A DNA stretch of 10,070 bases from an uncultured Bacteroidales bacterium (lineage in GTDB: Bacteria > Bacteroidota > Bacteroidia > Bacteroidales > Marinilabiliaceae): assembly GCA_934725785.1 (NCBI GenBank), contig CAKVCS010000030.1:1-10070 (forward strand). The letters are read 5' to 3'. Numbering within the stretch: position 1 is the stretch's first letter; each line of letters opens with the position of its first letter. Below the pieces are notes generated by a model. That model saw only the letters and a list, made by a program, of their open reading frames with translations. It was not told the origin of the DNA and searched no databases. Both the position numbers and the translations under genes were made by a program. Shown one piece after another: positions 1 to 7,462 of the stretch.

Positions 1-1542
1 GCATGGCACACCATCTATGTGGCCATCGCGCGAGCCAACGCCATCCTCTATACCGACGCGTCCGTCATGAGCGGCATCGAGGAGTCCACGCGCAAGCAGC
101 TCCTTGGCGAGGCCTATTTCATGCGCGGACTATTCTACCTGTGGGGCGCGCAGCTCTGGGGCGACATCCCGGCCTATTGGGCGGCGGCCGCGCCAAGACC
201 TTGCCCTCAGGTCAGTGCCGAGGAGGTTATCTACCCGCACATACTCGCCGACTTCATGAGCGCCTATAACCTCATGAGCTACGGCAGCACCACTCAGGGC
301 GACGGCCATGCCACAAAGGCGGCCGCCGGCGGTTATCTCGCCCGCGCCTATATGTTCTACGAGGGCTTCTACAAGAAAGCCGGCGAGCTTGCCAAGGCCA
401 ACCCCGAGGCCGTCCAGCTCCCTTCGCAGGACGGGATAAGCTCGACATCGCTCACTAAGGCCGACGTCGTGGCTGTGCTTGAGGACGTAAGGGACAAGAG
501 CGGAAACGGGCTTATTGAGGATTACCGCCTCCTCTGGGACTACACCAACAAGTACACCGCCCCGGACTACGAATTCACCAAGGATCTTGCCGCCGCTGGC
601 ACTTTCTGGGCCGGCAACGGCAACAACGAGCAGCTCTTCCAGATCCAGTATGGCAACACAGCCTCTTGGAACGGCACCATCGGCATGGGCTTCTGCAACA
701 TGGCCTCGCTCTACAGCTCGCTCCGTTGCGACGACGACGGCAATAACCACGTCAACGGTGGCGCTGAGACATTCCCCTACGCTCAGGGCTGGGGTCAGGG
801 CACTGTCAACGCTCAGCTTTGGGACGATTGGAGCGACTCCGACCCTCGCAAGGCGGCCTCCATCATCGACTGCCAGAACGAGCTCGAGGGCTTTGTCTTC
901 ACGACAAGCTGCACTGAGGACGCCGGCTTCTACAACAAGAAGCTCTGCGCCGTCACCACCAAGGCGAGCAACTTCGCCAGCACAACCGCTGGCCCTTACA
1001 CTTTCTGGGACTTCTACCGCCAGGAGAACGGTGGCGGAGCCACTCCCGGCACGGACAACGCCATGCAGGGCTCGCACTACACCGACCTCGTCCTTATGCG
1101 TTTTGCCGACATCCTCCTTATGCACTCTGAGCTTACGGGAGACGCCTCGGGCATGAACAAGGTCCGCGAACGCGCTGGTCTCGACGCTGTCGGATACTCA
1201 TGGGTCAATATTCAGAACGAGCGCCGCTTCGAGTTCGCCTTCGAGGGTCTCCGCTTCAACGACCTCCGCCGCTGGTCCGGCTACACGCCCGGCGACCAGG
1301 AGAGCCTCGCCGCCAAGACCGTTCAGCGAAAGGAGAACACCCGTGTCAACTATACAGGCAAGTGGACGACCATGCACCACGCCTCCTGCTCTTGGGCTAA
1401 GCGATATGCCGACACTCAGGGCTTCTGGCCCATCCCCGAGTCGCAGATCAACATCACGGCCGACGAGAGCGTGCTCAAGCAGAACGCCGGATGGACGGGT
1501 GGCAGCGAGTGCGTCATGACAAGCGCGCCTATCTATCAGTAA
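1..1542 (+). CDS. SusD/RagB-family outer-membrane lipoprotein, C-terminal part (5' end outside window)
   Basis: The frame is open from base 1 to a TAA at 1540-1542, giving 513 residues, so the start and signal peptide lie upstream; the GTG at 19 is only an internal valine. SusD-like lipoproteins sit on the cell surface as a lid over a SusC-type TonB-dependent transporter and help capture glycans or peptides. The family hallmarks are present: the helical repeat GEAYFMRGLFYLW near the visible start, LVLMRFADILLMHSE at residues 363-377, NERRFEFAFEGLRFNDLRRW at 406-425, and the terminal FWPIPESQIN at 475-484, which closes most family members. The gene is followed by a spacer with a stem-loop and a lipoprotein gene, the usual SusC-SusD-binding-protein order, so it is probably the second gene of a utilisation locus. 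No frameshift is visible. The substrate cannot be read from this sequence. Family assignment is very secure. Confidence 0.95.
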   Translation, partial: AWHTIYVAIARANAILYTDASVMSGIEESTRKQLLGEAYFMRGLFYLWGAQLWGDIPAYWAAAAPRPCPQVSAEEVIYPHILADFMSAYNLMSYGSTTQGDGHATKAAAGGYLARAYMFYEGFYKKAGELAKANPEAVQLPSQDGISSTSLTKADVVAVLEDVRDKSGNGLIEDYRLLWDYTNKYTAPDYEFTKDLAAAGTFWAGNGNNEQLFQIQYGNTASWNGTIGMGFCNMASLYSSLRCDDDGNNHVNGGAETFPYAQGWGQGTVNAQLWDDWSDSDPRKAASIIDCQNELEGFVFTTSCTEDAGFYNKKLCAVTTKASNFASTTAGPYTFWDFYRQENGGGATPGTDNAMQGSHYTDLVLMRFADILLMHSELTGDASGMNKVRERAGLDAVGYSWVNIQNERRFEFAFEGLRFNDLRRWSGYTPGDQESLAAKTVQRKENTRVNYTGKWTTMHHASCSWAKRYADTQGFWPIPESQINITADESVLKQNAGWTGGSECVMTSAPIYQ

Positions 1543-1575
1543 CACGTCTTAGCGATTGTTCTAAAAAATCATTGT

Positions 1576-1639
1576 GGACAGGGCTGGCGAGGTCGTCTCG
1601 TCGCACGTCGTGAGGCCGGCGCCATTTCAAGCCCCGTCC
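1576..1639 (+). promoter_or_regulatory. Imperfect stem-loop between the SusD gene and the downstream lipoprotein gene
   Basis: GGACAGGGCT (1576-1585) is complementary to AGCCCCGTCC (1630-1639) with one mismatch. The adjoining GGCG (1586-1589) can pair with CGCC (1620-1623), leaving a 6-nt bulge at 1624-1629. No T run follows, so it is not a classical intrinsic terminator. It may be an mRNA-processing or stability element, or a partial attenuator, setting the ratio of SusD to the downstream protein. That role is inferred; the complementarity is seen directly. Confidence 0.5.
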
Positions 1640-1665
1640 GCATCTTAACGAACAAGATTCACAAC

Positions 1666-3177
1666 ATGAAAAAGCATTATATATTACTGGCGGCCGCTTG
1701 CGCCCTCATAGCTTGCGACCCCATTGAGGAGGATGGATCCTTCGGCGCAGTACAGGTCTCTTCCGAGGCCATTGCGGAAAGTTTCCAGCTCACGCAGACC
1801 GATGCGGACGGTAATCCTGCCGCCGACGGCAACTATTTCAAGTACACGACGTCGCCAGCACAGGTCGTCAAGGTGTACAACCTTAAGGCCGACGGGTCCG
1901 AGAATATTCTCGCGGTGGGCGCATCTGGCGAGTTTTCCATATCGCCCAAGCGCGGCTCCGACCCCAATCAGAAGTTCTACGTCTGCGTACTGAACACCGA
2001 TGGCACAAAGGCCGTCGCCGAGAAGACTGTAACTGTCTTTGTCAAGCAAGATCTCTCGGAAGCCGAGAAGCTATTCTGCTCAGCCTCCGGTCGGAAAACG
2101 TACAAGTGGAACGAGTCCAAGGTTTTCTGGGGGAATATGGCATATAATGGCGATGACGGCTCACTCGTATACACTGACCAGGCCGAGAAATGGTGGGGCC
2201 TTGAAGGGACAGACGACAAAGCAGTCCAGGAGGCTTTTGCTGGTCAGCTCGATCATTCGGTCACTCACCAGCTCACTGGCGAGGAGAGCCTCAATGCCTA
2301 CATGGTGTTCACTGAGGATGGCACGATAGAGAAGTACGACGGCAACGGCACCAAGCTCAACGAGACAACCTACGAGATTGTTCCTCAGACCGAGGATACC
2401 CAATGGGCCCCATACCGCCTCAAGACAGGCGAGAACTCTGTGCTTTGGCCGTTCGAGATAAATGCCGGCGGCAAGTACGTGACGGAGTTTGATGTCGTCT
2501 ACATCTCGCCGTCTGCAATGGTCCTCGTCTATCCCGATGGTGGTAAGTTCGACGAGCGCGGTAATGGCAATGAGGCATCATTCTGGCAGTTTAAGGCTTC
2601 CGACCCCGTTGGCTCTATGTGCGGCGTAGACGGGAAAGCCAAGAGCTGGACTTGGAATGAGGAGAAAGTGATGTGGGGCAATATGGGCTATAAGTCTATT
2701 GATGGCTCGCTTGTCTATAAGGACCAGGCAGAGAAATGGTGGGGTGTAGAAGGTGCTGACAATGAAGCCGTCAAAGAGGCTTTCGCCGGTCAGCTCGGCC
2801 ATTCTGTCACTCACCAGCTTACTGGCGAGGAGAGTCTCGATGCCTACTTCACGATGTCGGAGGATGGCGAATTAAAGAAGTATGACGGAGAAGGCAATCT
2901 TCTCAATACCACTTCTTGGTCGTTCGACTCAAGCAAGGCCGTGAAGAACAGTGATGGCACCACGTGGTGCGTCGGCCGTCTCGAGACTGGTGAGAACTCT
3001 GTGCTCTGGCCGTTCGAGATAAACGCTGGTGGAAAGTATGCAACCGAGTACGAGGTCGTTTACATCGATGACGACCATATGGTGCTTGTCTACCCCGATG
3101 GAGGCGCTTATGACGGACTTGGCTCTGGAGCCGAGGCGTCCTACTGGCAGTTCAAGGCCAAGAAAACCAAACAGTAA
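1666..3177 (+). CDS. Surface lipoprotein with tandem duplicated Trp-rich domains, probable glycan-binding protein
   Basis: This encodes 503 residues. The signal peptide MKKHYILLAAACALIAC ends in a lipobox (LIAC, Cys17). The acidic stretch that follows (DPIEED) resembles the lipoprotein export signal that sends Bacteroidota lipoproteins to the cell surface. Residues about 22-128 look like a beta-rich N-terminal domain, possibly Ig-like. Residues 138-311 and 319-498 are two copies of one domain, sharing the runs DQAEKWWG, HSVTHQLTGEESL, TGENSVLWPFEINAGGKY and MVLVYPDGG. Each copy ends in a [FY]WQFKA strand. The pattern of short strands with many Trp and Tyr recalls lipocalin-like or carbohydrate-binding beta domains. 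Its place right after susD matches the SusE/SusF or SGBP position, so it probably binds the glycan at the surface. There is no similarity to a named enzyme and no catalytic motif that I recognise. The start is preceded by A-rich sequence, as is usual here. Lipoprotein status is secure; the binding role comes from context. Confidence 0.75.
   Translation: MKKHYILLAAACALIACDPIEEDGSFGAVQVSSEAIAESFQLTQTDADGNPAADGNYFKYTTSPAQVVKVYNLKADGSENILAVGASGEFSISPKRGSDPNQKFYVCVLNTDGTKAVAEKTVTVFVKQDLSEAEKLFCSASGRKTYKWNESKVFWGNMAYNGDDGSLVYTDQAEKWWGLEGTDDKAVQEAFAGQLDHSVTHQLTGEESLNAYMVFTEDGTIEKYDGNGTKLNETTYEIVPQTEDTQWAPYRLKTGENSVLWPFEINAGGKYVTEFDVVYISPSAMVLVYPDGGKFDERGNGNEASFWQFKASDPVGSMCGVDGKAKSWTWNEEKVMWGNMGYKSIDGSLVYKDQAEKWWGVEGADNEAVKEAFAGQLGHSVTHQLTGEESLDAYFTMSEDGELKKYDGEGNLLNTTSWSFDSSKAVKNSDGTTWCVGRLETGENSVLWPFEINAGGKYATEYEVVYIDDDHMVLVYPDGGAYDGLGSGAEASYWQFKAKKTKQ
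2077..2598 (+). repeat. First copy of the duplicated domain (residues 138-311)
   Basis: This is the first of two in-frame domain repeats in the lipoprotein gene. It is about 522 bp, against 540 bp for the second copy; the extra residues of copy two lie near FDSSKAV. Many of the differences in the best-conserved blocks are at third codon positions, for example around 2428-2477, so the protein sequence has been kept under selection since duplication. Confidence 0.85.
2620..3159 (+). repeat. Second copy of the duplicated domain (residues 319-498)
   Basis: This is the second in-frame copy, joined to the first by a short linker (residues 312-318). The segment around 2992-3041 matches the first copy closely at the DNA level across GAGAACTCTGTGCT and CCGTTCGAGATAAA. 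The duplication therefore looks moderately recent compared with usual divergence between tandem binding domains. Confidence 0.85.
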
Positions 3178-3219
3178 AAGCGGAACAGCTCATCGTAAGA
3201 CATGGGTTGACTTGAGAGT

Positions 3220-3268
3220 CCCCGCCTTCCTGCGTCTCGCAGGGCGGCGGGGCTTTTATTTTTCTTTA
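3220..3268 (+). terminator. Intrinsic terminator of the SusD/lipoprotein unit
   Basis: CCCCGCC (3220-3226) pairs with GGCGGGG (3246-3252). Inside, CCTGCG (3229-3234) pairs with CGCAGG (3238-3243) around a TCT loop, with a TT/GC internal mismatch. The stem is followed by CTTTTATTTTTCTTT. It begins 42 bp after the stop codon of the lipoprotein gene. Confidence 0.92.
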
Positions 3269-3430
3269 TTCTCGTAAGCCGTTTTCGATACTGGAGCGTT
3301 TTCTCTGTGTTTTTTTTTTCGATAGACATAGCGTATAGTGGCGTGTGGCAATAGAATTGCGCTAATATCAGGTAACATGTATCATTTTGTTGGCGTCTCG
3401 ATGGCAAGAAGTCGTGCGGACGTACAAAGG
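3269..3430. other. AT-rich intergenic stretch with no convincing gene
   Basis: This lies between two hairpin terminators, at the junction of convergent operons. It contains a T10 run (3310-3319) and a small hairpin GCAAT-AGA-ATTGC (3348-3360). Open frames crossing it have no family resemblance and run into the antisense of the next gene. No clear TAnnTTTG promoter element was found on either strand. A short non-coding transcript ending at the 3431-3470 hairpin is possible but unproven. Confidence 0.5.
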
Positions 3431-3470
3431 AAGAGACGCGATAGGTTTTGCCTGTCGCGTCTCTTTTTTT
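3431..3470. terminator. Strong hairpin terminator, probably bidirectional
   Basis: AAGAGACGCGA (3431-3441) is perfectly complementary to TCGCGTCTCTT (3455-3465). The stem continues through TAGG/CCTG (3442-3445 with 3451-3454, one G-T pair) around a TTTTG loop. On the + strand a T7 run (3464-3470) follows. On the minus strand the tail is the weaker TTCCTTTG. It sits 25 bp past the stop codon of the minus-strand operon, so it most likely ends that operon even though its better T tract faces the other way. Confidence 0.85.
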
Positions 3471-3490
3471 GTGTCAGCATTGTAAGTTCG

Positions 3491-4960
3491 TCATTCACAC
3501 GCCACTTGAACTCTTTCGCCAGACATCAGCCTCCTGGCTACGCTTTTCCTGTCTATCTCTATTGGTTTTTCGGTAAAGCCCGGGACGTTGTATGACATCA
3601 TCATGTCCCTGTAATACTGCTTGGGATTTTCTTGTGGCAGCAGGAAAGGTTTCGAGGCTCTGCCCGCAGGGTCGATGTGGCATATGTAGAGGCGGGTGTG
3701 TAGGCCATCGCCACGTCGGCTCGAGAACACCACCCACCTGGAGTCTGCGCTCCACTCGTGAAAACTCTCAGCCTCACCGCTGTTTATCTCTCTTATTGGT
3801 CTTGCCTTACCTTCGGGCAGGTTCAGCAGCCAGAGGTCAGCTTCTTTGTGCCATATGGGGAATGTCCCGTAGTCGCATGCCGTGAACATCAGGAAACGCC
3901 CGTCGGGCGATGTGCGGGGGAGTGATATGCTGAGCGAATCGAGCGTCAGCACGGAGTCCGTCTTTACGCCCCATAGCCCTTTCGTGGCGTCGAACGATAT
4001 TTTACGCAGGCTGTAGCGGACGCTGCGAACCTCCGATGGCATCTGGCGTGGTGTCGCGGTGCAGAAGTACAGTTCGGTGCCGTCGGCCGAGAAGCAGGGG
4101 AATGTCTCCCAACAGCTGTCAGTCTGGTTAAGGAGCGGGCTGGTTAACAGGCTGTTGCTTTCGGTATCATACGCCACTATGTCCGAGGCCACATCGAACA
4201 CCTCGAGCCTTTTGTCGCTCCCTTGGTGGAAAGACTGACGCGTGGTGTTCGCCGAGAAGGCTATGTATCGGCCGTCAGGATGCCAGGCGGGGTAGGTCAG
4301 CGCACCTATCGTCCGCTGCGTGGGCGTGTTCAAGATGCCGACTTTGCCATTGAGGCTCAATATGGTGCCGCCATTATTCCCGCGCACGTGGAACACGAAG
4401 TCGTCCGATGCTCCCCGCCTCGCCGTGTGGCAGTTTATGCACGAGTTCGGTATCTCAGTGTTCTCCATTATTGCCGTTTCATCAAAAGTCGATATGTCGC
4501 GGTAATACAGCCCCATAAGGCTGTACACTTCATATCCTGGGGCAATTCGCCGATACGTCACGCCGCTTGCCGCAAGCGAGTCTTTGCTTAAGTATATTGC
4601 GAATGGACTGTATGTGCGCCATCCGTTGGCATATTTGGCCGAGACAGTGACGGTGAGACTGTCGCCACCGGCACACTTGGCGACGAGGGCGTGCCACCCG
4701 CTCTCGTCAAAATTCGCTTCAGCCCCGCTGGCCGTCAGGCTCTGGCCGTCTGGGGCTGTCACCGTTGCTTCCACAATGGATGCGCTGTCGTCCTCCATCG
4801 CGAAGTTCAGCGGGGCTATGTTTCGCGGGGCAGTCACGCCGACGTAGTCGGGCCAAATCCGCGGGGTGGAGTTCACCAGTCTGGCGTTCTGAGGGTGCTC
4901 GGCGCATGCGCTCAGAGCCGCGGCAAGTATCGCGGCTACAGGGATAGTCATCTCATTCAT
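3491..4960 (-). CDS. Lipoprotein with CxxCH heme-c motif and TolB/PD40-like beta-propeller repeats
   Basis: This encodes 489 residues. The ATG at 4960 is chosen because it overlaps the upstream stop as ATGA and starts a proper signal peptide with lipobox LSAC (Cys19); the longer open frame to 5152 only runs antiparallel in register behind another gene. Residues about 35-165 form a beta-rich domain with PDYVGVTAPRNIAPLNF (38-54) and the motif YRRIAPGYEV (136-145). CINCH at 174-178 is a canonical covalent heme-c attachment site. Four PD40/WD40-like blades follow: YPAWHPDGRYIAFSAN (223-238), ETFPCFSADGTELYFC (285-300), LPRTSPDGRFLMFTAC (347-362) and FHEWSADSRWVVFSSR (400-415). It is probably an envelope lipoprotein, and the heme motif suggests a redox or heme-linked role, which is inference. 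It is the last gene of a three-gene operon. The paralogue at 9078 keeps the same spacing from PGYE to CxxCH. No distal methionine heme ligand could be assigned with confidence. Confidence 0.85.
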   Translation of the reverse strand: MNEMTIPVAAILAAALSACAEHPQNARLVNSTPRIWPDYVGVTAPRNIAPLNFAMEDDSASIVEATVTAPDGQSLTASGAEANFDESGWHALVAKCAGGDSLTVTVSAKYANGWRTYSPFAIYLSKDSLAASGVTYRRIAPGYEVYSLMGLYYRDISTFDETAIMENTEIPNSCINCHTARRGASDDFVFHVRGNNGGTILSLNGKVGILNTPTQRTIGALTYPAWHPDGRYIAFSANTTRQSFHQGSDKRLEVFDVASDIVAYDTESNSLLTSPLLNQTDSCWETFPCFSADGTELYFCTATPRQMPSEVRSVRYSLRKISFDATKGLWGVKTDSVLTLDSLSISLPRTSPDGRFLMFTACDYGTFPIWHKEADLWLLNLPEGKARPIREINSGEAESFHEWSADSRWVVFSSRRGDGLHTRLYICHIDPAGRASKPFLLPQENPKQYYRDMMMSYNVPGFTEKPIEIDRKSVARRLMSGERVQVACE

Positions 4961-6732
4961 TGCTGCTCTCTTTTGTCGCCATTGGCGTAAAACGCCCAAT
5001 AAGATGTGCCTATGTAGCCATCGTTCGCTGCCCAGGGCTGGCTTCCCGCCGCCATCATCTGGGCGAATGTGACGAACTGCCCCTTTATTGACGCATTCAC
5101 CGGCCATGGCATACCGTCGAAACTTTTGTGGCCTTTGGCCCACGCCATGCACAGAGCTTCCTGGTAGTGCCTCGGCATTATGCCGGCGCCACCAGGGCGT
5201 TGTCCCAGGAGGGGGATGTAGCGAGTGAAGTTTGCCATGTCGCGCGTCACGAGTTCAAGGCACAGCAGGTAGTCCAGTGCCATACGGTTTCCCTTGTCCT
5301 GGTTGAAGAGCAGTCCGAGCATCTGATCCATCTCGCGGTCGCTGTAGAAGAAATCTTGCTTCACCCTGCGGCGGCGCAACCTCCGATACAGAGGGTGGGC
5401 GTCGACCTGAGCGTCGCTCTTTATCAGCTCTTTAGTCTTCTCCGCCCATTTGCCGTAGGCGAACGTCTTGGCCAGCAGGTCGAGATAGCGCATAGCGAGC
5501 GCATAGTGCCCGTCGACTATGGCTACCTCGGCGAGCCTCTTGGTCAGGCGTCCGCTCTTGCGCTGGTCTGGTATGGCCTCTTGCGCCTCAAATGCGAAGC
5601 GTCGGGCGGAGTTGACCATTCCGAGCTCAAAAAATATGTCGCTCGTCATCATGGATGACATCACCTCGCGGTTGAAGACGGGTATCAGCCCCTCGCTGCT
5701 CACTTGCGGGAACTCGAACATCCTGTCCGCCAGCTCGCCGCGCATGGCAAGGGCGTAGTTCACGGCTGCCAGCTCGAGAGGCGTGCGCGGTGTGTGGCGT
5801 TTGGCCTGTGCTACGGCTCCTTGCCAGTCGTGTGTGCGCATATACATGTCGTAACGCATCACGCGGTATTTCAGCCTGTCGTATGACAGTTGGCATGCGA
5901 CGAAGCCGACGAGAGCCACGGTCGCCCATACGCCAACCGCCCATATCCATTTGTCCGCTCCCGCTTTTGTTTTGCCGACGCACGTCGGCCATGCGGCAAC
6001 GAAAAGGATGAACAGAGTCAGCAACGCAGGGGCGTCGGGCATTCGGTATGTGTATACGCCAGCGGCAATGCGGCTAAGCGGATACGCCGACATTCGATAT
6101 GCGCATATGACAGTCAGCAGCACGTATGCGGCTATGACTGCGGCGCAGATTATTTTTCCACCCCATCCTCTATCACCGCCCCTGCGGAGCAGGGCGAACG
6201 CAGCCAGCAAGTAGGCTCCTGGTCCAGCCAGGTAGAACATCAGCGGGATGGCAATGACCAAGAAAAGGAGTTCGAGCCACCTCTTCGCACAGACCTGGCA
6301 ATATGCCGCGCACGTCACCAACCCCGCCAAGATGGAGACAGTGTAGCCCGCAAGGACGTTGTCGTCGCCCTGGATGACGAGAAGTCCCGCCGCGGGGACG
6401 AACGACAGCGAGAAAGCGGCTCCCGAAGAGCCACCCGCACCTCTCGCAAGCCGCCATGTGAGCCTTTGGACGGCGAGCAGCATCGCTGTCGCTATGACAG
6501 CCCCGAGCCACAGCGGGTTGTAGAATTGGGTGAGGAACTCGCCGACATAAGCCGCCGCTCCTCCAGGCGCAGACAACCGCTCCGTCAGATAACCTCCGCT
6601 GAAGAGGAACATCTGCATCTCCTCAGCGAAAGAGAGGGCCTCGGGGTGGTAGAATCGCCAGAAGCAGAATATGCCAATGGCGGATGCCGCGGTCATTACG
6701 CATCGTAATGCGGTCTCTTGCCTCTTCGTCAT
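4957..6732 (-). CDS. Multi-pass membrane protein with helical C-terminal domain, DUF6057-like
   Basis: This encodes 591 residues. The ATG at 6732 overlaps the stop of the preceding gene (ATGA), and the gene ends in an ATGA overlap with the next, so the three genes are probably translationally coupled. The N-terminal half holds about eight hydrophobic segments, near residues 9-26, 73-91, 105-121, 127-146, 153-180, 193-212, 235-251 and 262-281. The loop between the first two carries FLTQFYNPLWLGAV (66-79), matching GGYLTQFYYYVGGGPAVV in the paralogue at 7535. From about 285 on the protein is soluble and helical, with TPR-like spacing, including the block RLAEVAIVDGHYALAMRYL (399-417), and it ends in a GTSYWAFYAN motif (575-584) that the paralogue shares in part. 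I recall Bacteroidales proteins of this shape being labelled DUF6057. No catalytic signature is visible and the function is unknown. Confidence 0.82.
   Translation of the reverse strand: MTKRQETALRCVMTAASAIGIFCFWRFYHPEALSFAEEMQMFLFSGGYLTERLSAPGGAAAYVGEFLTQFYNPLWLGAVIATAMLLAVQRLTWRLARGAGGSSGAAFSLSFVPAAGLLVIQGDDNVLAGYTVSILAGLVTCAAYCQVCAKRWLELLFLVIAIPLMFYLAGPGAYLLAAFALLRRGGDRGWGGKIICAAVIAAYVLLTVICAYRMSAYPLSRIAAGVYTYRMPDAPALLTLFILFVAAWPTCVGKTKAGADKWIWAVGVWATVALVGFVACQLSYDRLKYRVMRYDMYMRTHDWQGAVAQAKRHTPRTPLELAAVNYALAMRGELADRMFEFPQVSSEGLIPVFNREVMSSMMTSDIFFELGMVNSARRFAFEAQEAIPDQRKSGRLTKRLAEVAIVDGHYALAMRYLDLLAKTFAYGKWAEKTKELIKSDAQVDAHPLYRRLRRRRVKQDFFYSDREMDQMLGLLFNQDKGNRMALDYLLCLELVTRDMANFTRYIPLLGQRPGGAGIMPRHYQEALCMAWAKGHKSFDGMPWPVNASIKGQFVTFAQMMAAGSQPWAANDGYIGTSYWAFYANGDKREQQ
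6694..6710. repeat. Hyphenated palindrome inside the start of the membrane-protein gene
   Basis: CATTACG-CAT-CGTAATG has perfect 7-bp arms and lies within about the first dozen codons of the gene that starts at 6732. It could form an mRNA hairpin near the translation start or be a protein-binding site, or it may be chance. No function is assigned. Confidence 0.4.
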
Positions 6733-7328
6733 TTGTCCAATTTCTCCCGACCGAGAACCATTCCATTGAGAAATTTGGCCACAGGGGTGCCGGGCATGCT
6801 GTCCGCCATACGCTCCGTGGCCTGTCGGTATGCGGCTCGTGCGGCTTTAGCCTGCGCCTTCACAGCGTCTCCGGCCACACTGTCCCCGGCTGCGTAGAAG
6901 TTGTTGTATGCCGTGCTGAGAGCGGCGGCAGCAAGCCTGTAGTCTGCGGTGCGGTCTTTCCAAGCCTGCAGTGAGTCGTTTTGTGGCGTGCCGCCGCCAA
7001 AGCTTATCGAGTCGATTGTCACAGCTACGTCTCCCGGCTCCGTTGCCAGGAGCAGGCGCTGCAGCCCGAACCGCGTGCGCCAGCTCAGCCGGATGTCATA
7101 CAACGTGCTCTTAGTTGTGGAGAGGTTGAACTCGTTGCCCGTTATCTTGGCGGAGTCCATCCCCGTCTCCTTCACGTCATACATCGGGACGAAGTAGACG
7201 TACTCGCCGTCCCATTTGTCGGAGGGTAACGTCCCGTGGATGCGGCATTCACCGCAAGGCCCGTCGTTAGCGCATGCTGACAGGACAAGGCTGCTCGTTG
7301 CGATTTTCAGGATGTTCGGAAATCTCAT
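6729..7328 (-). CDS. Small lipoprotein with DUF4369-like N-terminal domain, no thioredoxin domain
   Basis: This encodes 199 residues. The ATG at 7328 is chosen because it begins MRFPNILKIATSSLVLSAC, a signal peptide with lipobox LSAC (Cys19); extending to 7373 would put a charged, His-rich leader in front of it. Residues about 29-108 have the DUF4369 pattern seen at the front of many Bacteroidota TlpA/ResA-like thiol-disulfide proteins: a GTLP strand, an EYVYFVPM strand, a DSAKITGNEFNL turn, and RLLLATEPGDVAVTID, ending with the typical GGGTPQNDSLQAW. Residues about 120-178 form an Ala-rich helical stretch. The protein stops where the thioredoxin domain would normally begin. CGEC (residues 25-28) lies just after the lipid anchor and could bind metal or form a disulfide. 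It is the first gene of the operon and is not duplicated in the visible part of the diverging operon. Domain call is moderately secure; function is unknown. Confidence 0.8.
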   Translation of the reverse strand: MRFPNILKIATSSLVLSACANDGPCGECRIHGTLPSDKWDGEYVYFVPMYDVKETGMDSAKITGNEFNLSTTKSTLYDIRLSWRTRFGLQRLLLATEPGDVAVTIDSISFGGGTPQNDSLQAWKDRTADYRLAAAALSTAYNNFYAAGDSVAGDAVKAQAKAARAAYRQATERMADSMPGTPVAKFLNGMVLGREKLDK

Positions 7329-7462
7329 TTTTCTGTGATTATGGTCGGGGTGGGAGGGGCGATGCCTAACCACTTGCCTTCGGGAGGACGCGCTCTGTCT
7401 ATCGTATATCCCAATATGAACAAGGTTTCGTACGCATCGTTTACGGGCATCGCATGAATGTG

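Noticed and set aside
130..1125. Long minus-strand open frame opposite the SusD gene
   Set aside because: It is the antisense of a well-supported SusD sequence in GC-rich DNA, with low-complexity Val/Ala/Gly-rich translation and no signal or family motif.
4961..5152. N-terminal extension of the CxxCH lipoprotein to 5152
   Set aside because: It would lie within the upstream gene and bury a good signal peptide and lipobox 64 residues inside; the ATGA start at 4960 explains the data better.
5890..6708. Long + strand open frame opposite the membrane-protein gene
   Set aside because: Its translation is Arg/Ser/Gln-rich with no domain pattern, while the opposite strand has clear membrane helices and coupled overlaps at both ends.
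7347..7359. G-rich stretch as a possible G-quadruplex
   Set aside because: Only three G-runs of three or more lie close together, one fewer than a standard quadruplex needs.
7329..7373. Upstream GTG start for the DUF4369-like lipoprotein
   Set aside because: The added His/Arg-rich residues would spoil the signal peptide that begins at 7328.
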